DNA of 64,000 nucleotides from Phaeosaccion multiseriatum (taxonomy: Eukaryota > Ochrophyta, other classes), in the NCBI GenBank assembly GCA_965112735.1, contig OZ218959.1, forward strand, positions 1,488,001-1,552,000. Reading direction: 5' to 3'. The notes under the pieces were generated by a model that was given only the letters and a program-made list of their open reading frames with translations, had not been told where the DNA came from and searched no databases. Each line of letters starts with the position of its first letter. Position 1 is the stretch's first letter. Positions 12,156 to 28,822 of this stretch are shown here, piece by piece. The position numbers and the translations under genes are program-made.

Positions 12156-12292
12156 CTTTTTTTGAGTTGCACTTGACATCCACATCAAGGGAACCGAGGC
12201 GTCGCCATTTGTGTGACCGCCCTTGTAGCACCAACGTTCTCCCTCCCGCGGCCATCCGCAAACCACAAATCTAAGTCCCAAGGCCTGAGAAT
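12156..12292. promoter_or_regulatory. Putative bidirectional promoter, coiled-coil gene / ankyrin-methyltransferase
   Basis: Only 137 bp lie between divergent start codons, the shortest such gap in the window. A poly-T run (12158-12163) sits just upstream of the minus-strand start. No TATA box is evident. The role is inferred from position. Confidence 0.5.
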
Positions 12293-14102
12293 ATGGCAGA
12301 CTTTGAACAGCAGGGAGCCTCGTCTGCCCCGACTTCTGATCCTGCTCCGGCTCTGGCTGCGGCTGGGGGAGAAGAGGCGGACCAGGTGGATCAGGACAGC
12401 ATCGACGAGTTTCTCGACGCCGCTCGGTACGGAGACCTCGAGGACCTGAAGCAGCTGCTGGAGCGCGTCCCGGTGAACAGCAAGGCCGAGTACGGGGCCA
12501 CGACTGCGCTGCATTACGCCTGCGCCAATGGCCATCTTGAGGTTGTGCGCGAGTTGGTGCAGCGAGGTGCAACGCACGGGGTGAATGAGTCGGGCAACTC
12601 ACCCTTGCACTGGGCGGTGACGAGCAAGCAGCGGGACTGCGTGCGGCTGCTGTGCGAGGAGTTGCTGACGGAAGCGGCGCAGATGGATGTGATGGTGAAG
12701 AACAGCCTGGGGCGGAGTGCTCTCACAGAGGTAGGGGGAAGGATAAACCAAAGCTCTCAGCTGGTCCTGCGATCAAAAGACATTGCTCTTAGGCTTGCAT
12801 AGAGGCTGAATATAGAGTTCTCTCGAGTTCACTCTACTGTTCCCGTGAATGTTGTGTCTCATTCGTCCCCACGTTCCCCTCCAGGCATTCACGATAGGAG
12901 ACCATGAAATGGTGAAGCTTATCCTCAACCATAAATCTGCAGAGGAAGACATGCTTCTGCAAGGATCTAGTCTGGGGAAGAAGGGAGGGGGAGAAGGAAG
13001 CACGGAGGCGAAAGACCAACAAGAGGGGGAGGAAGGAGAAGCAGAGGCACAGGTGCTACACGTGTTTAGCTTTGGCAGGAAGAAGCGCCCCCGGGAAGGG
13101 GCAGAGGCGGAGAAGGACGAGGAGGAGGAGGAGGAGGAGGAGGAGGAGGAGGAGGAGGAGGAGGAGGAGGAGGAGGAGGAGGAGGAGGAGGAGGAGGGCG
13201 GCGGCGCGAGAGAAAACGACGACGGCGTGTGCGAGAGCAAAGGGGATAGGGGGGAAGAGGAGGAGGATCGGAAACCAGAGGTTGAGAAGGGCAAGGAGGA
13301 GGGGGAGGGGGAGGAGGAGGGGGAGGATCGAGGAGGAGAAGATGACGGCAACAACAACACCATCTCATTCGAGGTGCGGGAACTCGCCATCAAGCACGCA
13401 GACAATCCCTTTGGAGAGACGGCAGCAGATGACACCACCGGCCTGGGTATCTGGGCAGCCTCCATCGTCATGGCGCAGTGGCTCTCCTGCCCTGCCATGT
13501 CCAAACGCTTTGATGGCCGTTCTTTGATCGAGCTGGGCGCCGGCTGCGGGGTGCCGGGTCTGGCGGCGGCGGCACACAGCTATCCCTCGAGCCTCGTGTT
13601 GACGGACTTGAACGCCGAGACGGTGGCCAATCTTCGCCACAATATTGCCATCAACCAGAACAAGAACAAGACCAAGAATGATAGTGCAAGCGTTTCAGCG
13701 GCGACGCTAAGCTGGGAGGAGGAAGACAATATGGAGGGGGCATGGCCTATCGAGGCGGCAGATTTTGTCATCGGGTGCGACTTGGTCTATCAAAAGGAGG
13801 TCGGGCCTGTGCTGCTCAAGGCGGTGCAAGGCTTGTGTAAGAGGGGGGGCACCTTCCTCTATGTGGCACCAGCGACGGGGCGGGACGGCTTGCCGGAGTT
13901 CCTAGCGAGCTTGGAGGGGAAGGCAGTGGATGGGGGCGGGGGCTTTGTCCGGCAGGGGAAGGCAGTGGACGGAGAGGTGGCCCCGGAGGCCTACAAGGGC
14001 AACCCGCTTGCCAGCAAGAGCGAAGATGACTTCCTACTGCATTTTACGGAGCTGAGTAGCACGGACTACCGATTGCACGAGTTTAGAAGGGAGGAGGAGT
14101 GA
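12293..14102 (+). CDS. Ankyrin-repeat protein lysine methyltransferase (METTL21/FAM86-like)
   Basis: Two exons (12293-12730 and 12885-14102) join in frame to 551 residues. Residues of about 40-165 form ankyrin repeats: TALHYACANGHLEVVRELVQ, SPLHWAVTSKQRDCVRLLCE and FTIGDHEMVKLILNH, the last crossing the exon junction. A long Glu/Gly-rich acidic region with an uninterrupted Glu tract encoded by a GGA array (about 13115-13196) follows. The C-terminal half is a seven-strand methyltransferase of the Methyltransf_16 type: GLGIWAASIVMAQWL, motif I LIELGAGCGVPGL near residue 360, TDLNAETVANLRHNI, and the DxxY-type catalytic motif in GCDLVYQKEV. Members of this group methylate lysines of chaperones, elongation factors and other proteins. 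The dispersed GGCAGTGGA motif appears twice in the coding region near 13921 and 13963 (read KAVDG). Close relatives in other organisms could equally be called METTL21, METTL22 or FAM86. Confidence 0.9.
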
Positions 14103-14782
14103 GGAGTGACTGGGAGGGGTGGTGGAGGCTATCGCTTGCACGCGTTGTAGAAGGGACAAGTGAGGAGTGCGAGTGGGAGGACGAGAGCTAGCACCACAAC
14201 TTGGAAGGGACGAGGCGTGAGGAATGACTGGGAATAGTGAGAAGGTTAGGCGGGGAGGGGATCCATCGCCTCAGCACGAGTAGAAGGGGGAGAGAGAGGA
14301 AGGAGGAATGAGGAGGGAGGAGTGACGGGGACTACGGCCTATACGGGTAGAAGAGGGAGGGGTAAGGAGTGACCAACAAGCTGTTCCTGACCCTGCCTGC
14401 CTCGATGCTTGGGCCACTCCAGTAGGGAGGGAGGGTGGAGCGAAGGACTTTTCTTGCAACTTTCTTTGCAAACTCGTTTTAAAATTAATTTACTTACGTA
14501 GTACTACGTATATAAAGGCGGAAATCTCTCTCTCTCTCTCTCTTCCGCACCCGTACTATTCTTGCTGTATTAAGTTGCTGAATGCTTTGTTGCACAGCGC
14601 CCGGGCCGCGATCAGCAGAGGACATGGGCGCATGGGACGGCCTTTAAATAGGGGCCGTTGCTGTTTATCTTTGGCCTTCCTGCTAGGGTATAGAGGGTGG
14701 TGAAGACGAAGAATGGCAAAATTGGACGTCGTGCCGAGTTGTCTGTTTGTCTAGACCCAACTACTTCGTCCTTCCATCACCA
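14103..14782. other. Convergent intergenic region with 16-bp palindrome
   Basis: About 680 bp between convergent stops. From 14103 to 14400 it holds degenerate copies of a GAGGAGTGA-type unit that resemble the end of the methyltransferase coding region. At 14495-14510 there is a perfect 16-bp palindrome, directly followed by TATATAAAGG and a CT run. A second A/T-rich box, TTTAAATAG, is near 14643-14651. No coding region is supported; a small RNA promoter is possible but unproven. Confidence 0.55.
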
Positions 14783-14923
14783 TCACCGCCCCTCTCCTGC
14801 TCCTCCTCCTCCTGCTGCTGCTGCTGCTGCTTCCCCTCCCCCTCCTCCTGCTTCCCCTCCCCCTCCTCCTCCTCCTCCTCCTGCTGTTGCTGCTGCTGCT
14901 CCTCCTCCTCCTCCTCCTGCTGT

Positions 14924-14954
<31 letters not shown>

Positions 14955-17406
14955 CCTCCTCCTCCTCCTCCTCCTCCTCCTCCTCCTCCTCCTCCTCCTT
15001 CTGCTGCTGCTGCTGCTGCTCCTCCTCCTCCTTCGAGGATGGTGTCCTTGCCCCCCGTTTCGTCCTCCTGCTCTCGCGTAGACCGCTTCACCCTCTTCCA
15101 CTTGCTCTTGCCCAGCTTCGCCAGTAGCAGCTGCTTTTGCCGATGCATCAGGCCACGCACGTCCATTTTCAATGACGGGGCCCTCAGCACCCTGCCTATG
15201 CGCATCGATGGCAGCAGACGCCGCAGGACATCCCAGGAAGCAGACGCTGCTTTCCTCCCCCATCGTCGGCTACCAGGGCCTTGGTGCGTCCTGCTGTTCT
15301 GGTCACTGTCGCTGGTGCTCGCGTGGTCAGGCGGCGTGATCATTTTCAAGTCCGATACTGCTGCGATAACGCCTCCTCCTCCTCCTCCTCCTCCTCCTCC
15401 TCCTCCTCCTCCTCCTCCTCCTCCTCCTCCTGAAGCCGCTATTTTGTCGGCAGCTTCACTAAGTGCTGCGGATTTGAAATGGACCTGCCTCGCCTCCTCC
15501 TTCTCTTCCTCCTCTTGTCGGGCCTTTGCGGACTCGTGAGCAGCGCGTTCCCTTTCCGTTGCCTGTAAAGAGCAACACAACAAAGACCAACAGAAGCAGC
15601 CGCGAGGAAGGTGAGTGAGTGAGAGCGGCACAACGCAGCTAAAAAGAAGAGGCGATAACGAGAATAGAGAGCGGAGGCAGCAAAGCCACAGACGTGCAAC
15701 GAAAGCAACGTCCGCCAATGGAGGATGCTGTCACAAAGGCGCACCAGTATGAGCTGCCATATACGGCTCTACTGCTCTCAAGTAGACAAACAGAGGAGCA
15801 GAGCCCGTCTCGTCGCGCCTTGCCGCACCCCTCAAGAAGTACTTAGAGCGGCGGGTGGACCACAGCGAGCTGCCTTCTTCTCGCTTGCTTCGTGAGTTTC
15901 TTCGTTGCCACCCCACCCCCTGCCCCCGAACACCCCTCCTCCCTCCTTACTTTTCGATCGTACCTCAGTTTGCAAGCGCTCTTTGACCCTCTGTTGTGCA
16001 GCTCGGCTGCGAGCTCCCTCCAGCTCCCTCTGAGTAGAAGCTCCCTCCAGCTGCCTCTGAGTAGAATGCGGGCTGCGCGGGCTACGCGGACTGCGCCGAC
16101 TACCTGGGCTTCCGGCTCTGGATATATGACCAACTGCTTCACCCCTTCCTTCTTTGTCTACCCCGTCACCAGCTCCGTCGGCCCCTTCCTTCTTGCCTGA
16201 CCGCTGCCGCTGTCCCGGTGCCTGTCCCTGTCGCTGCTGTTTCCGCTGCCCTGGGGGGGTGCGCCGCGTGCCTTTGGAGGGCGTGGGCGAGGGAGAGCGC
16301 GAGGGCGAGGGCACTGCCTCATCAGGCGGGATGTGTACACCCTCCTCCTGCTGCCCGATGAGGACCATGTCCTTGTTCTTGTTCTTGTTCTTGTTCTTGT
16401 TCTCACTCTTACTCTTGTTCTTGTTGCGAGGACTTTCCGTATAGCCTCTGGCGTTAGCTCTTCTCACGCTCACGGCAGCACCCTCACCGTTATCATCATC
16501 ATAGAGGACGATGGCTGCTGAGGTTCCCCCCTCGCCGCGCTCATCGTAGCGGACGATAGCCCCTCCTGCTCCACCTTCACGTCCTTCACCCTTTCCGTCG
16601 TTTTCTCTATGCCCCTCAGCATGCCCTTCGTGGGCATTTTTTATCAAGCCTGCTCTTAGGAGATCCCCATCCCCACCCCAAACCACTCTCCTGCGATCAC
16701 TACCACTGCTTTCTGGAGTAATACCTCCCCCCCTTCCACCGCCGCCACCACGCCCACTACTACTGCTCCTCACAGCCCTTCGTCCTTGCCCCGCTATTCC
16801 TTTCGCTCCAAGAGCAGCAGCCGGAGTGACCAGACGGCGAGGCGTGGAGTGGGCAGCAGGGGGCTTCAACAGCTTGTGGTGCTGGTCTTCGGTTCTTAGC
16901 CTGTCTGAGGCCTCAGTCATTCGCACCATCACAAGTCTCCGAATCTTGGCTTTGATATCGCTTCTCGTCAGCTGCTCTGGGGTGCATACCGAGATGAGGT
17001 CAGTGGGATCACGCGTGCAGGTCCGAAGGGTGCGATGAAGCAGAGCACTACTCGCCGTAGCTGGTCTCCTCTTGTGCGGTGCGTCCACAGGCCTTTTCTG
17101 CTGCCTGTACTGCTGTACTGCTGAGTGAAGCGCACTCGTTTGTGTTGTCCTCCTCTCACTACAAACCCCTCCAGCCGAGAACGAAGGTCTTGGTGCTAGT
17201 GGTCTCGGCCTTCTTCCCCCAGACGGCTCCCTCGCCCCCGCCGAGCTCAAGGGCCGCGGCCGATAGGGCTTTAATCTCCCCTCGCCGGTCAAGGGCCTCG
17301 GCCTTCGCTCATCACTGCTGGGAGGAGCCGCAGCAGCAAGAGGGACACCGCCATTAGGTCCTTCGATAGCTAAGTTGCTGGTGGAGGCGAAGAGCGCCAT
17401 TACCAC
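14783..17406 (-). CDS. Basic low-complexity protein of unknown function
   Basis: Two exons (17406-15964 and 15562-14783) join in frame to 740 residues. The N-terminal part has repeated RRPRPL and RPRPL blocks, then a predicted helical segment with LTRSDIKAKIRRLVMVRMTE, a Lys/Asn repeat made by TTCTTG units (NKNKNKNKNK), and Ser/Pro/Arg blocks with RSPRSPRSP. The junction joins AAQQRVKERLQTE to ATERERAAHESAKARQEEEE, giving one continuous charged coiled coil. A poly-Gly tract from a TCC array follows, then a basic segment (GLMHRQKQLLLAKLGKSKWK) and a long Gly/Ala run to the stop at 14783. I recognise no catalytic motif. Strong basic, disordered composition suggests a cytoskeletal or nucleic-acid-binding role, but that is a guess. 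The poly-Gly/Ala C-terminus may be shortened by an unseen splice. Confidence 0.6.
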
Positions 17407-17786
17407 CCCTTGAGGTGCACCACATAGCAGTCGGCGGAAGAGGCGTCCAATCCCAGGGGTTGTGTAAAAGGCAAATTTCTGTAACGTCCAATTTGAACGA
17501 AAGCTCGGCTGAATGCGGACCGGTTTATTATTGCACCTCCTTCCATCTGTATTGAACAGGAGAAAGAGGAAGGAGAGGAAGGAGAGGAAGGAAAGAGAGG
17601 GGACGGAGGGGGGCGGGGGAGGGGGGGGTTACGACAGCGATTTGTAGCGTGCTTAGGGGGGACACAGCGAGGAGAGGAAGCAAAGAGAGGGGAGTTTGTC
17701 GATTTGTAGCGTGCTTAGGGGGGACACAGCGGGGTGGAGGTTTATCCAGGCCTTCCGGCCTCTGTAGACCCGCTCTCTCTCTTGCA
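17407..17786. promoter_or_regulatory. Putative bidirectional promoter, basic protein / large ankyrin gene
   Basis: 380 bp between divergent start codons. It contains a near-duplicate, 17640-17673 versus 17700-17733, sharing GATTTGTAGCGTGCTTAGGG and the following GGGACACAGC, and a GA-rich tract at about 17560-17625. No TATA box is evident. The promoter role is inferred from layout. Confidence 0.45.
17640..17733 (+). repeat. Direct duplication of about 34 bp upstream of the ankyrin gene
   Basis: Two near-identical copies at 17640-17673 and 17700-17733 share GATTTGTAGCGTGCTTAGGG followed by GGGACACAGC. They lie within 150 bp of the ATG at 17787, so they could be duplicated regulatory sites or 5' UTR elements. 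Confidence 0.8.
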
Positions 17787-23357
<5,571 letters not shown>

Positions 23358-23394
23358 AGACAGCCGGTGCCTGGTGTCAGGCATTCAGGCAGTG

Positions 23395-23976
23395 CTCAGT
23401 TTCAGTCAGTCAGTCAGTCAGTGGGTGTGCCGTCAGTCAGTCAGTCAGTCAGTCAGTCAGTCAGTCAGTCAGTCAGTCAGTCAGTCAGTCAGTCAGTCAG
23501 TCAGTCAGTCAGTCAGTCAGTCAGTCAGTCAGTCAGTCAGTCAGTCAGTCAGTCAGTCAGTCAGTCAGTCAGTCAGTCAGTCAGTTCGTCAGTCAGTCAG
23601 TCAGTCCGTCAGTCAGTCAGTCAGTCAGTCAGTCAATCAGTCAGTCAGTCAATCAGTCAGTCAGTCAGTCAATCAGTCAGTCAGTCAGCCAGTCAGTCAG
23701 TCAGTCAGTCAGTCAGTCAGTCAGTCAATCAGTCAGTCAGTCAGCCAGTCAGTCAGTCAGTCAGTCAGTCAGTCAGTCAGTCTGTCTGTCTGTCAGTACC
23801 TGATGTGAGTCAGTCAGTCAGTCAGTCAGTCAGTCAGTCAGTCAGTCAGTCAGTCAGTCAGTCAGTCAGTCAGTGCTTGATGTGAGTCAGTCAGTCAGTC
23901 AGTCAGTCAGTCAGTCAGTCAGTCAGTCAGTCAGTCAGTCAGTCAGTCAGTCAGTCAGTCAGTCAGTCAGTCAGTG
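23395..23976. repeat. (CAGT)n satellite-like array
   Basis: About 580 bp of CAGT repeats with scattered CAAT, CCGT, TCGT, GCCA and CTGT variants, directly after the stop of the large ankyrin gene. Open frames read Ser/Val/Gln endlessly and are not genes. Confidence 0.97.
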
Positions 23977-24039
23977 CCTTCACCACGGCCATCCAAGGAA
24001 GAAAGTGCGCGAAGGGAGAGGAGAGAGGAGGGGGGGCTG

Positions 24040-24335
24040 ATGGGACAAAAGCGGTGTCAAAGCTGCTTTTTCTTTGTTGGCTATTGGCACAGATATGACC
24101 TTATCCTAGGGCAAGCACACCCCAGTAAGCTTTGTCTTGCAAGGCAAGCAGGCAATAAGGAAAGGGTAAGCAAACATCCTTTCTTTATTTCAATTGTACC
24201 TATCTACAGTGTAATCCTAATGTACAACAAAGGACGAATCTTTAAGTATGTCATTATTGATGTAACTATCAGTACCATTTTAATTTCAGTACTAATTATG
24301 ACGGGAGACTTCATGGAGTATCCCTTTGTGTGACA
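24040..24335. other. AT-rich island, partly coding
   Basis: This roughly 300-bp stretch is clearly richer in A and T than the GC-rich, repeat-laden surroundings and lacks simple repeats. The minus-strand frame through it supplies the last residues of the PFK-2/FBPase-2 protein ([15 protein letters not shown] and on to the stop at 24204). It could be a decayed insertion. I found no terminal repeat or transposase. Confidence 0.6.
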
Positions 24336-27300
24336 TAGGCGTCCTCTTCTGTCCTTGGTTGACTTAGAAGCAGTGCTGGAGTGCCTCCTCCGTAAGGTGA
24401 TTGACCTGAGGCGGGGAGAGGCGGAGAGAGGAGTGGTAAGGAGGCAGTTGCTGGCATATAGGCATGAATCGTCTTCCCTCCCTCCTACTCGTACCTTTGT
24501 GCCGAAGGGAGTGGGTGAGAGTTCTGTAACCGTGTGGAGAGGTAAGTCAATGAAAGGAACCTCGCTGATGGGCACCCCTGTGAAGTACGCGTATAGGCAT
24601 CTAAGAGGGGATGGCAGTGGATGGGGGGCAGGGGGCAGGGTTAAAGCTGACCCTGAGGGGGAAGAGCAGCCGATGCTGCCAATCAATCAGTCGACCAATC
24701 AACCAATCAATCAGCCAACCAACCAGCCAACCAACCAATAGTCGGTGGTCAGTAAGACAAACAAGTCGTGGACTCCCCCCCTCTCTCCTTCCCTGCCCCC
24801 CTCTCTCGCTCCCTCGTTCCCTCCCTCTCTCTCTTCCTCTCTCTCTCCCTCCCTCCACCTCTCCCTCCCTCCCTCCCTCCCTCCCTCCCTCCCTCTGTAT
24901 CACCAACTCCCCTACCTTTGCACGGCCATATGGCACACCACAACGCAGCTCCTCTGCTGTCTCTCGAGCTCCACAATGATAGGTCGTACCCTCTGAATCA
25001 CGTCCATGTAGCTCTCCCCACCTGGACCAGGAAAGCGAAACTCCAACTTATCCGCCTCGCGTTGGGCGTACATGTCCGGGTAGTGCTGCTTGAAAGTCTC
25101 TCGACTGGGAGAGGGAGGGAGGGAGGGGGGGAGGGAGGGGGGGAGGGAGGGAGAGGGAGGGAGGGAGGGAGGGAGGGAGGGAGGGAGGGAGGGAGGGAGG
25201 GAGGGAGGGAGGGAGGGAGGGAGGGAGGGAAGGAGGGAGGGAGGGAGGGAGGGAGGGAGGGAGGGAGGGAGGGAGGGAGAGGGGGGAGGGAGGGAGGGAG
25301 GGAGGGAGAGGGGGGAGGGAGGGAGGGAGGGAGGGAGGGAGAGGGGGGAGGGAGGGAGGAAGGGCGGGACGGAGGGAGAGGGTGGGTGGGAGGGAGGGCG
25401 GGAGAGTTGAAGAGTGGCAGAAACGAAAGGCCGTCAGAGAGGCAGACCGGGAGAGGGAGAGATGGGCTGGGGCAGAGCGGAGCTATAGAGCGAAGCAGCT
25501 TCCTTTCTTTCTTCCTCGCTTCTTTTCGGGCAAGGAATTCTTCGTCTAAACCTCTGATGACACGCATGCCTGCCTGCCCTCAACCTTCACTTCAACCCTC
25601 AAGCGCACAGTCACCTACCCATCCACACCCACCCACCCACTGACATAACACTCACCTCATGCTGGAGAATGATCCGCTCCCGAGTTCGTTGAGGAGGGTG
25701 GTGGAGGCGACAGGGTAGAGCATTTGAAGGTGTGCGATGGTTTCCGCGTCGACGCCTTGCGTACCCGCCATCACAATCACCTTTAAGCCACGCACGCACC
25801 CACGCACGCACGCACACACGCACACATGCACGCAAGCACGCAGAGACACAGACGCGCAAGCACACAGACATACACGCACAGACACAAAATGTAAGGCAGG
25901 GCAGACGGCCGCAGACGGACAGGCAGGCAGGAACGCAGGCAGGCATATGGGCCGGCAGATAGTAGAGATGCTGTCCACTCAATGCATGTGACGTATACAT
26001 GACACACATACACACACGTACACACACACGCACACGCACACACACACACACACACACATACACACACACGCCTAGACGCATGCATGTACTCACCTCGGTA
26101 CCAGGACCGGTGAAAGACAGGTTCTCTTGCTCCAACCTGCCATCCATTGCCATTCGTTGCCATCCATTACCAGATATTGCCATCCATTGCCATCCATTGC
26201 CATTCCATTCATTCCAAAGAGGAGGGGAGGGGGTTGCCGAGAAGGAGAGAGAGAGTGAGGGGGTGAGTGCGTGAGTGAGTGAGGGGGAGTGAGGGAGTGA
26301 GGGAGTGGGTGAGTGAGTGAGTGAGTGAGTGAGAGGGAGTGAGTGTGTGGGTGTGTGAGTGAGTGAGTGAGTGGGTGCTTTGGTGGACGCTCGTTTGCCC
26401 TGTCCAGGACAACAGGGCATCGCAACACTTGGTCCAGGACAACAGGGCATCACAACACAACATTTCGTAACACCCTTCTGGTGGGGCCCTTCCTCCTTCC
26501 CTCCCTCCGCCCCCCTATTTCTGTCCGATCTTCACTCTGCATCTGTCCGATATTGGCTCCTGTGCCCTCCGAGACTGAACCCTCTAACTCACTGACTTAC
26601 TGACCCCCCTAACTTGCTGACTTACTGACCTGATGTACTTGGCGAGGAGCATGGAGTACTTGCGCCCTGCCTCTGTAAGCTCGCCTGAGATGTGGGAGAG
26701 AGAGAATGGGAGAGAGAGAGAGTGGGAGAGAGAGAGAGAGAGGAAGAAACGGAGATAAGAGAGAGAGAGTGGGAAGAGAGAAGAAGAGAGAAGAAGAGAG
26801 ACAGGGAGAGAGAAGGACGGAGAAAGACAGAGAAATAGAGAGTGGGAGAAAGACAGAGGGAAGGAGAATGGGAGATAGAGAGAGATAGTGGAAGAGAGAA
26901 GAGAGGTAGGGAGAGAGGGAGGGAGAAAGACAGAAACAGAGAGTGGGAGAAAGAGAGAGAGAGAGAGAGAGAGAGGGGGGGAGAAAGAGGGGGACACAGG
27001 CTTCTCCAAGCCAAGCCAAGGCCCTAACCTTCACCGGACCCTCCCTTCCCTCCCTCCCAATATCGTTCCCCTCCCCTCCCCCCTCTCTCTCATCCACCCG
27101 TCCCTCCCTCCTTCCGTTTCTCCCCCCCCCCTATTACCTGAGTTGCTAAGCTCCCCTTGCCCCTGCTCGCTGGCGATACTCTCTGCTGGCTTGGTGAGCC
27201 AGATCTTCCGCTGACCGATGTGAATGTTCTGCAGATAAAAGGCCACCTGCATGTATGCACACACACACACGAGAAGAGCGGGGAGGAGGAGAGGGGGGGA

Positions 27301-28771
27301 GGGGGAGCAGATCGCAGAGAGAGAGTCAGCTCCTTCAGCAACCCTTGCTGACCACTGTATACACCTTCCTCCACGTGGCTAGGGGGATGGCTACAGACCG
27401 TCGTTATACATCTTGTATATTATATGTATTATATGTATGTATATTATATAATATCTCTAAGGTATAGACACGACCAAAGGCCTTACATAGATATACACAG
27501 ACACGCCCCTTAAACAGGGTACACATATACATACACACACCCATACCGCTTACGACAGGGCTTACCTGGCTGGGTAAATACCCCTTACAGTTCCGCGTAA
27601 CGACCTTTTGCCCCACGTTGTAGAGCTTAATGTACTGAAGTGACGCAAGGCAAGGCATAGTAGAGCAGTTGGTGATAGAGCAGCATTTGGTAATCAGACG
27701 GGAGCGGCCTCGGGACGCGTCTTGTCTTGTGCTCCCTCTTTTATCTCCCCCTGCACTCCTGTCCATCCACTGCCATCCCCTCCCCTCCCCTCCCTCACCG
27801 ATATATTGCTCTTGTCCTCGCTGTCCTCAATCGTGTCATACACGCTCTCATACGCCTTGATTCTCTCCTTGAAGTCTTTGAGGGCCTCAGTCGGTGACTG
27901 GTTCTTGTAATCGTCATTCTGCAGCTTCATTCTGTAGTTCTGCACCAAGATGTCAGGGTCGTCGCAGATGCTCTGTTGAAGGGGAGGATGGGGTGAGGGG
28001 GAGGAAGAGGAGGAGGAGGAGGAGGAGGAGGAGGAGGAGGAGGAGGAGGAGGAGGAGGAGGAGGAGGAGGAGGAGGAGGAGGAGGAGGAGGAGGAGGAGG
28101 AGGAGGAGGAGGAGAACAGAAGGGGTCAGCCAAGCAAACAATTTCTCTCTCTGAAACTCACCTTTCAAAGACATTCGTATTTCCATCCACTGCCATCCAG
28201 TCGAATCCACTGCCCTGCTGCCCTCCACTGCCATCCCCTGCTATCCACTGCCATCCCGTGCTATCCCCTGCCATCCACTACCATCCACTGACATCTCTCA
28301 AGCGCCCCTTGTCCCGCTCTCTCCTCTGCTGAACCACCCATCCACCACCCATCCACCACCCATCCACCACCCATCCACCACCCACCTACCCCCCCGCCCG
28401 CTGTCCTGACCCCCCCCCCCCCCCCCTGACACACAACACATACAAACACAGGTGCGTAATTCTCAGGTTGATTCCCGTAAGTCAATGTGTATATATATAC
28501 CCCTCCTCCTGACGCACCTCAATGAAGACGAGCATTGTGTTTTTCTCCTCCCTGGACCTGTTGAGAAGAATGGCCCTCCTCTCCTTGGTGGTGTTGGTGG
28601 CGTCCAGGAGGGCCACCTTGTTCTCGTCCTGCAGCAGTTGGTAATACAGCACAGCCCAGAGGATAGCAGTTGGTGATACAGCGCAGCAGAGCACAGCAAA
28701 GCGAGATGCGGGGAGGGGAGAAGGGTACACACGTCCACACACACACACACACACACACGCACATACACACG

Positions 28772-28822
<51 letters not shown>

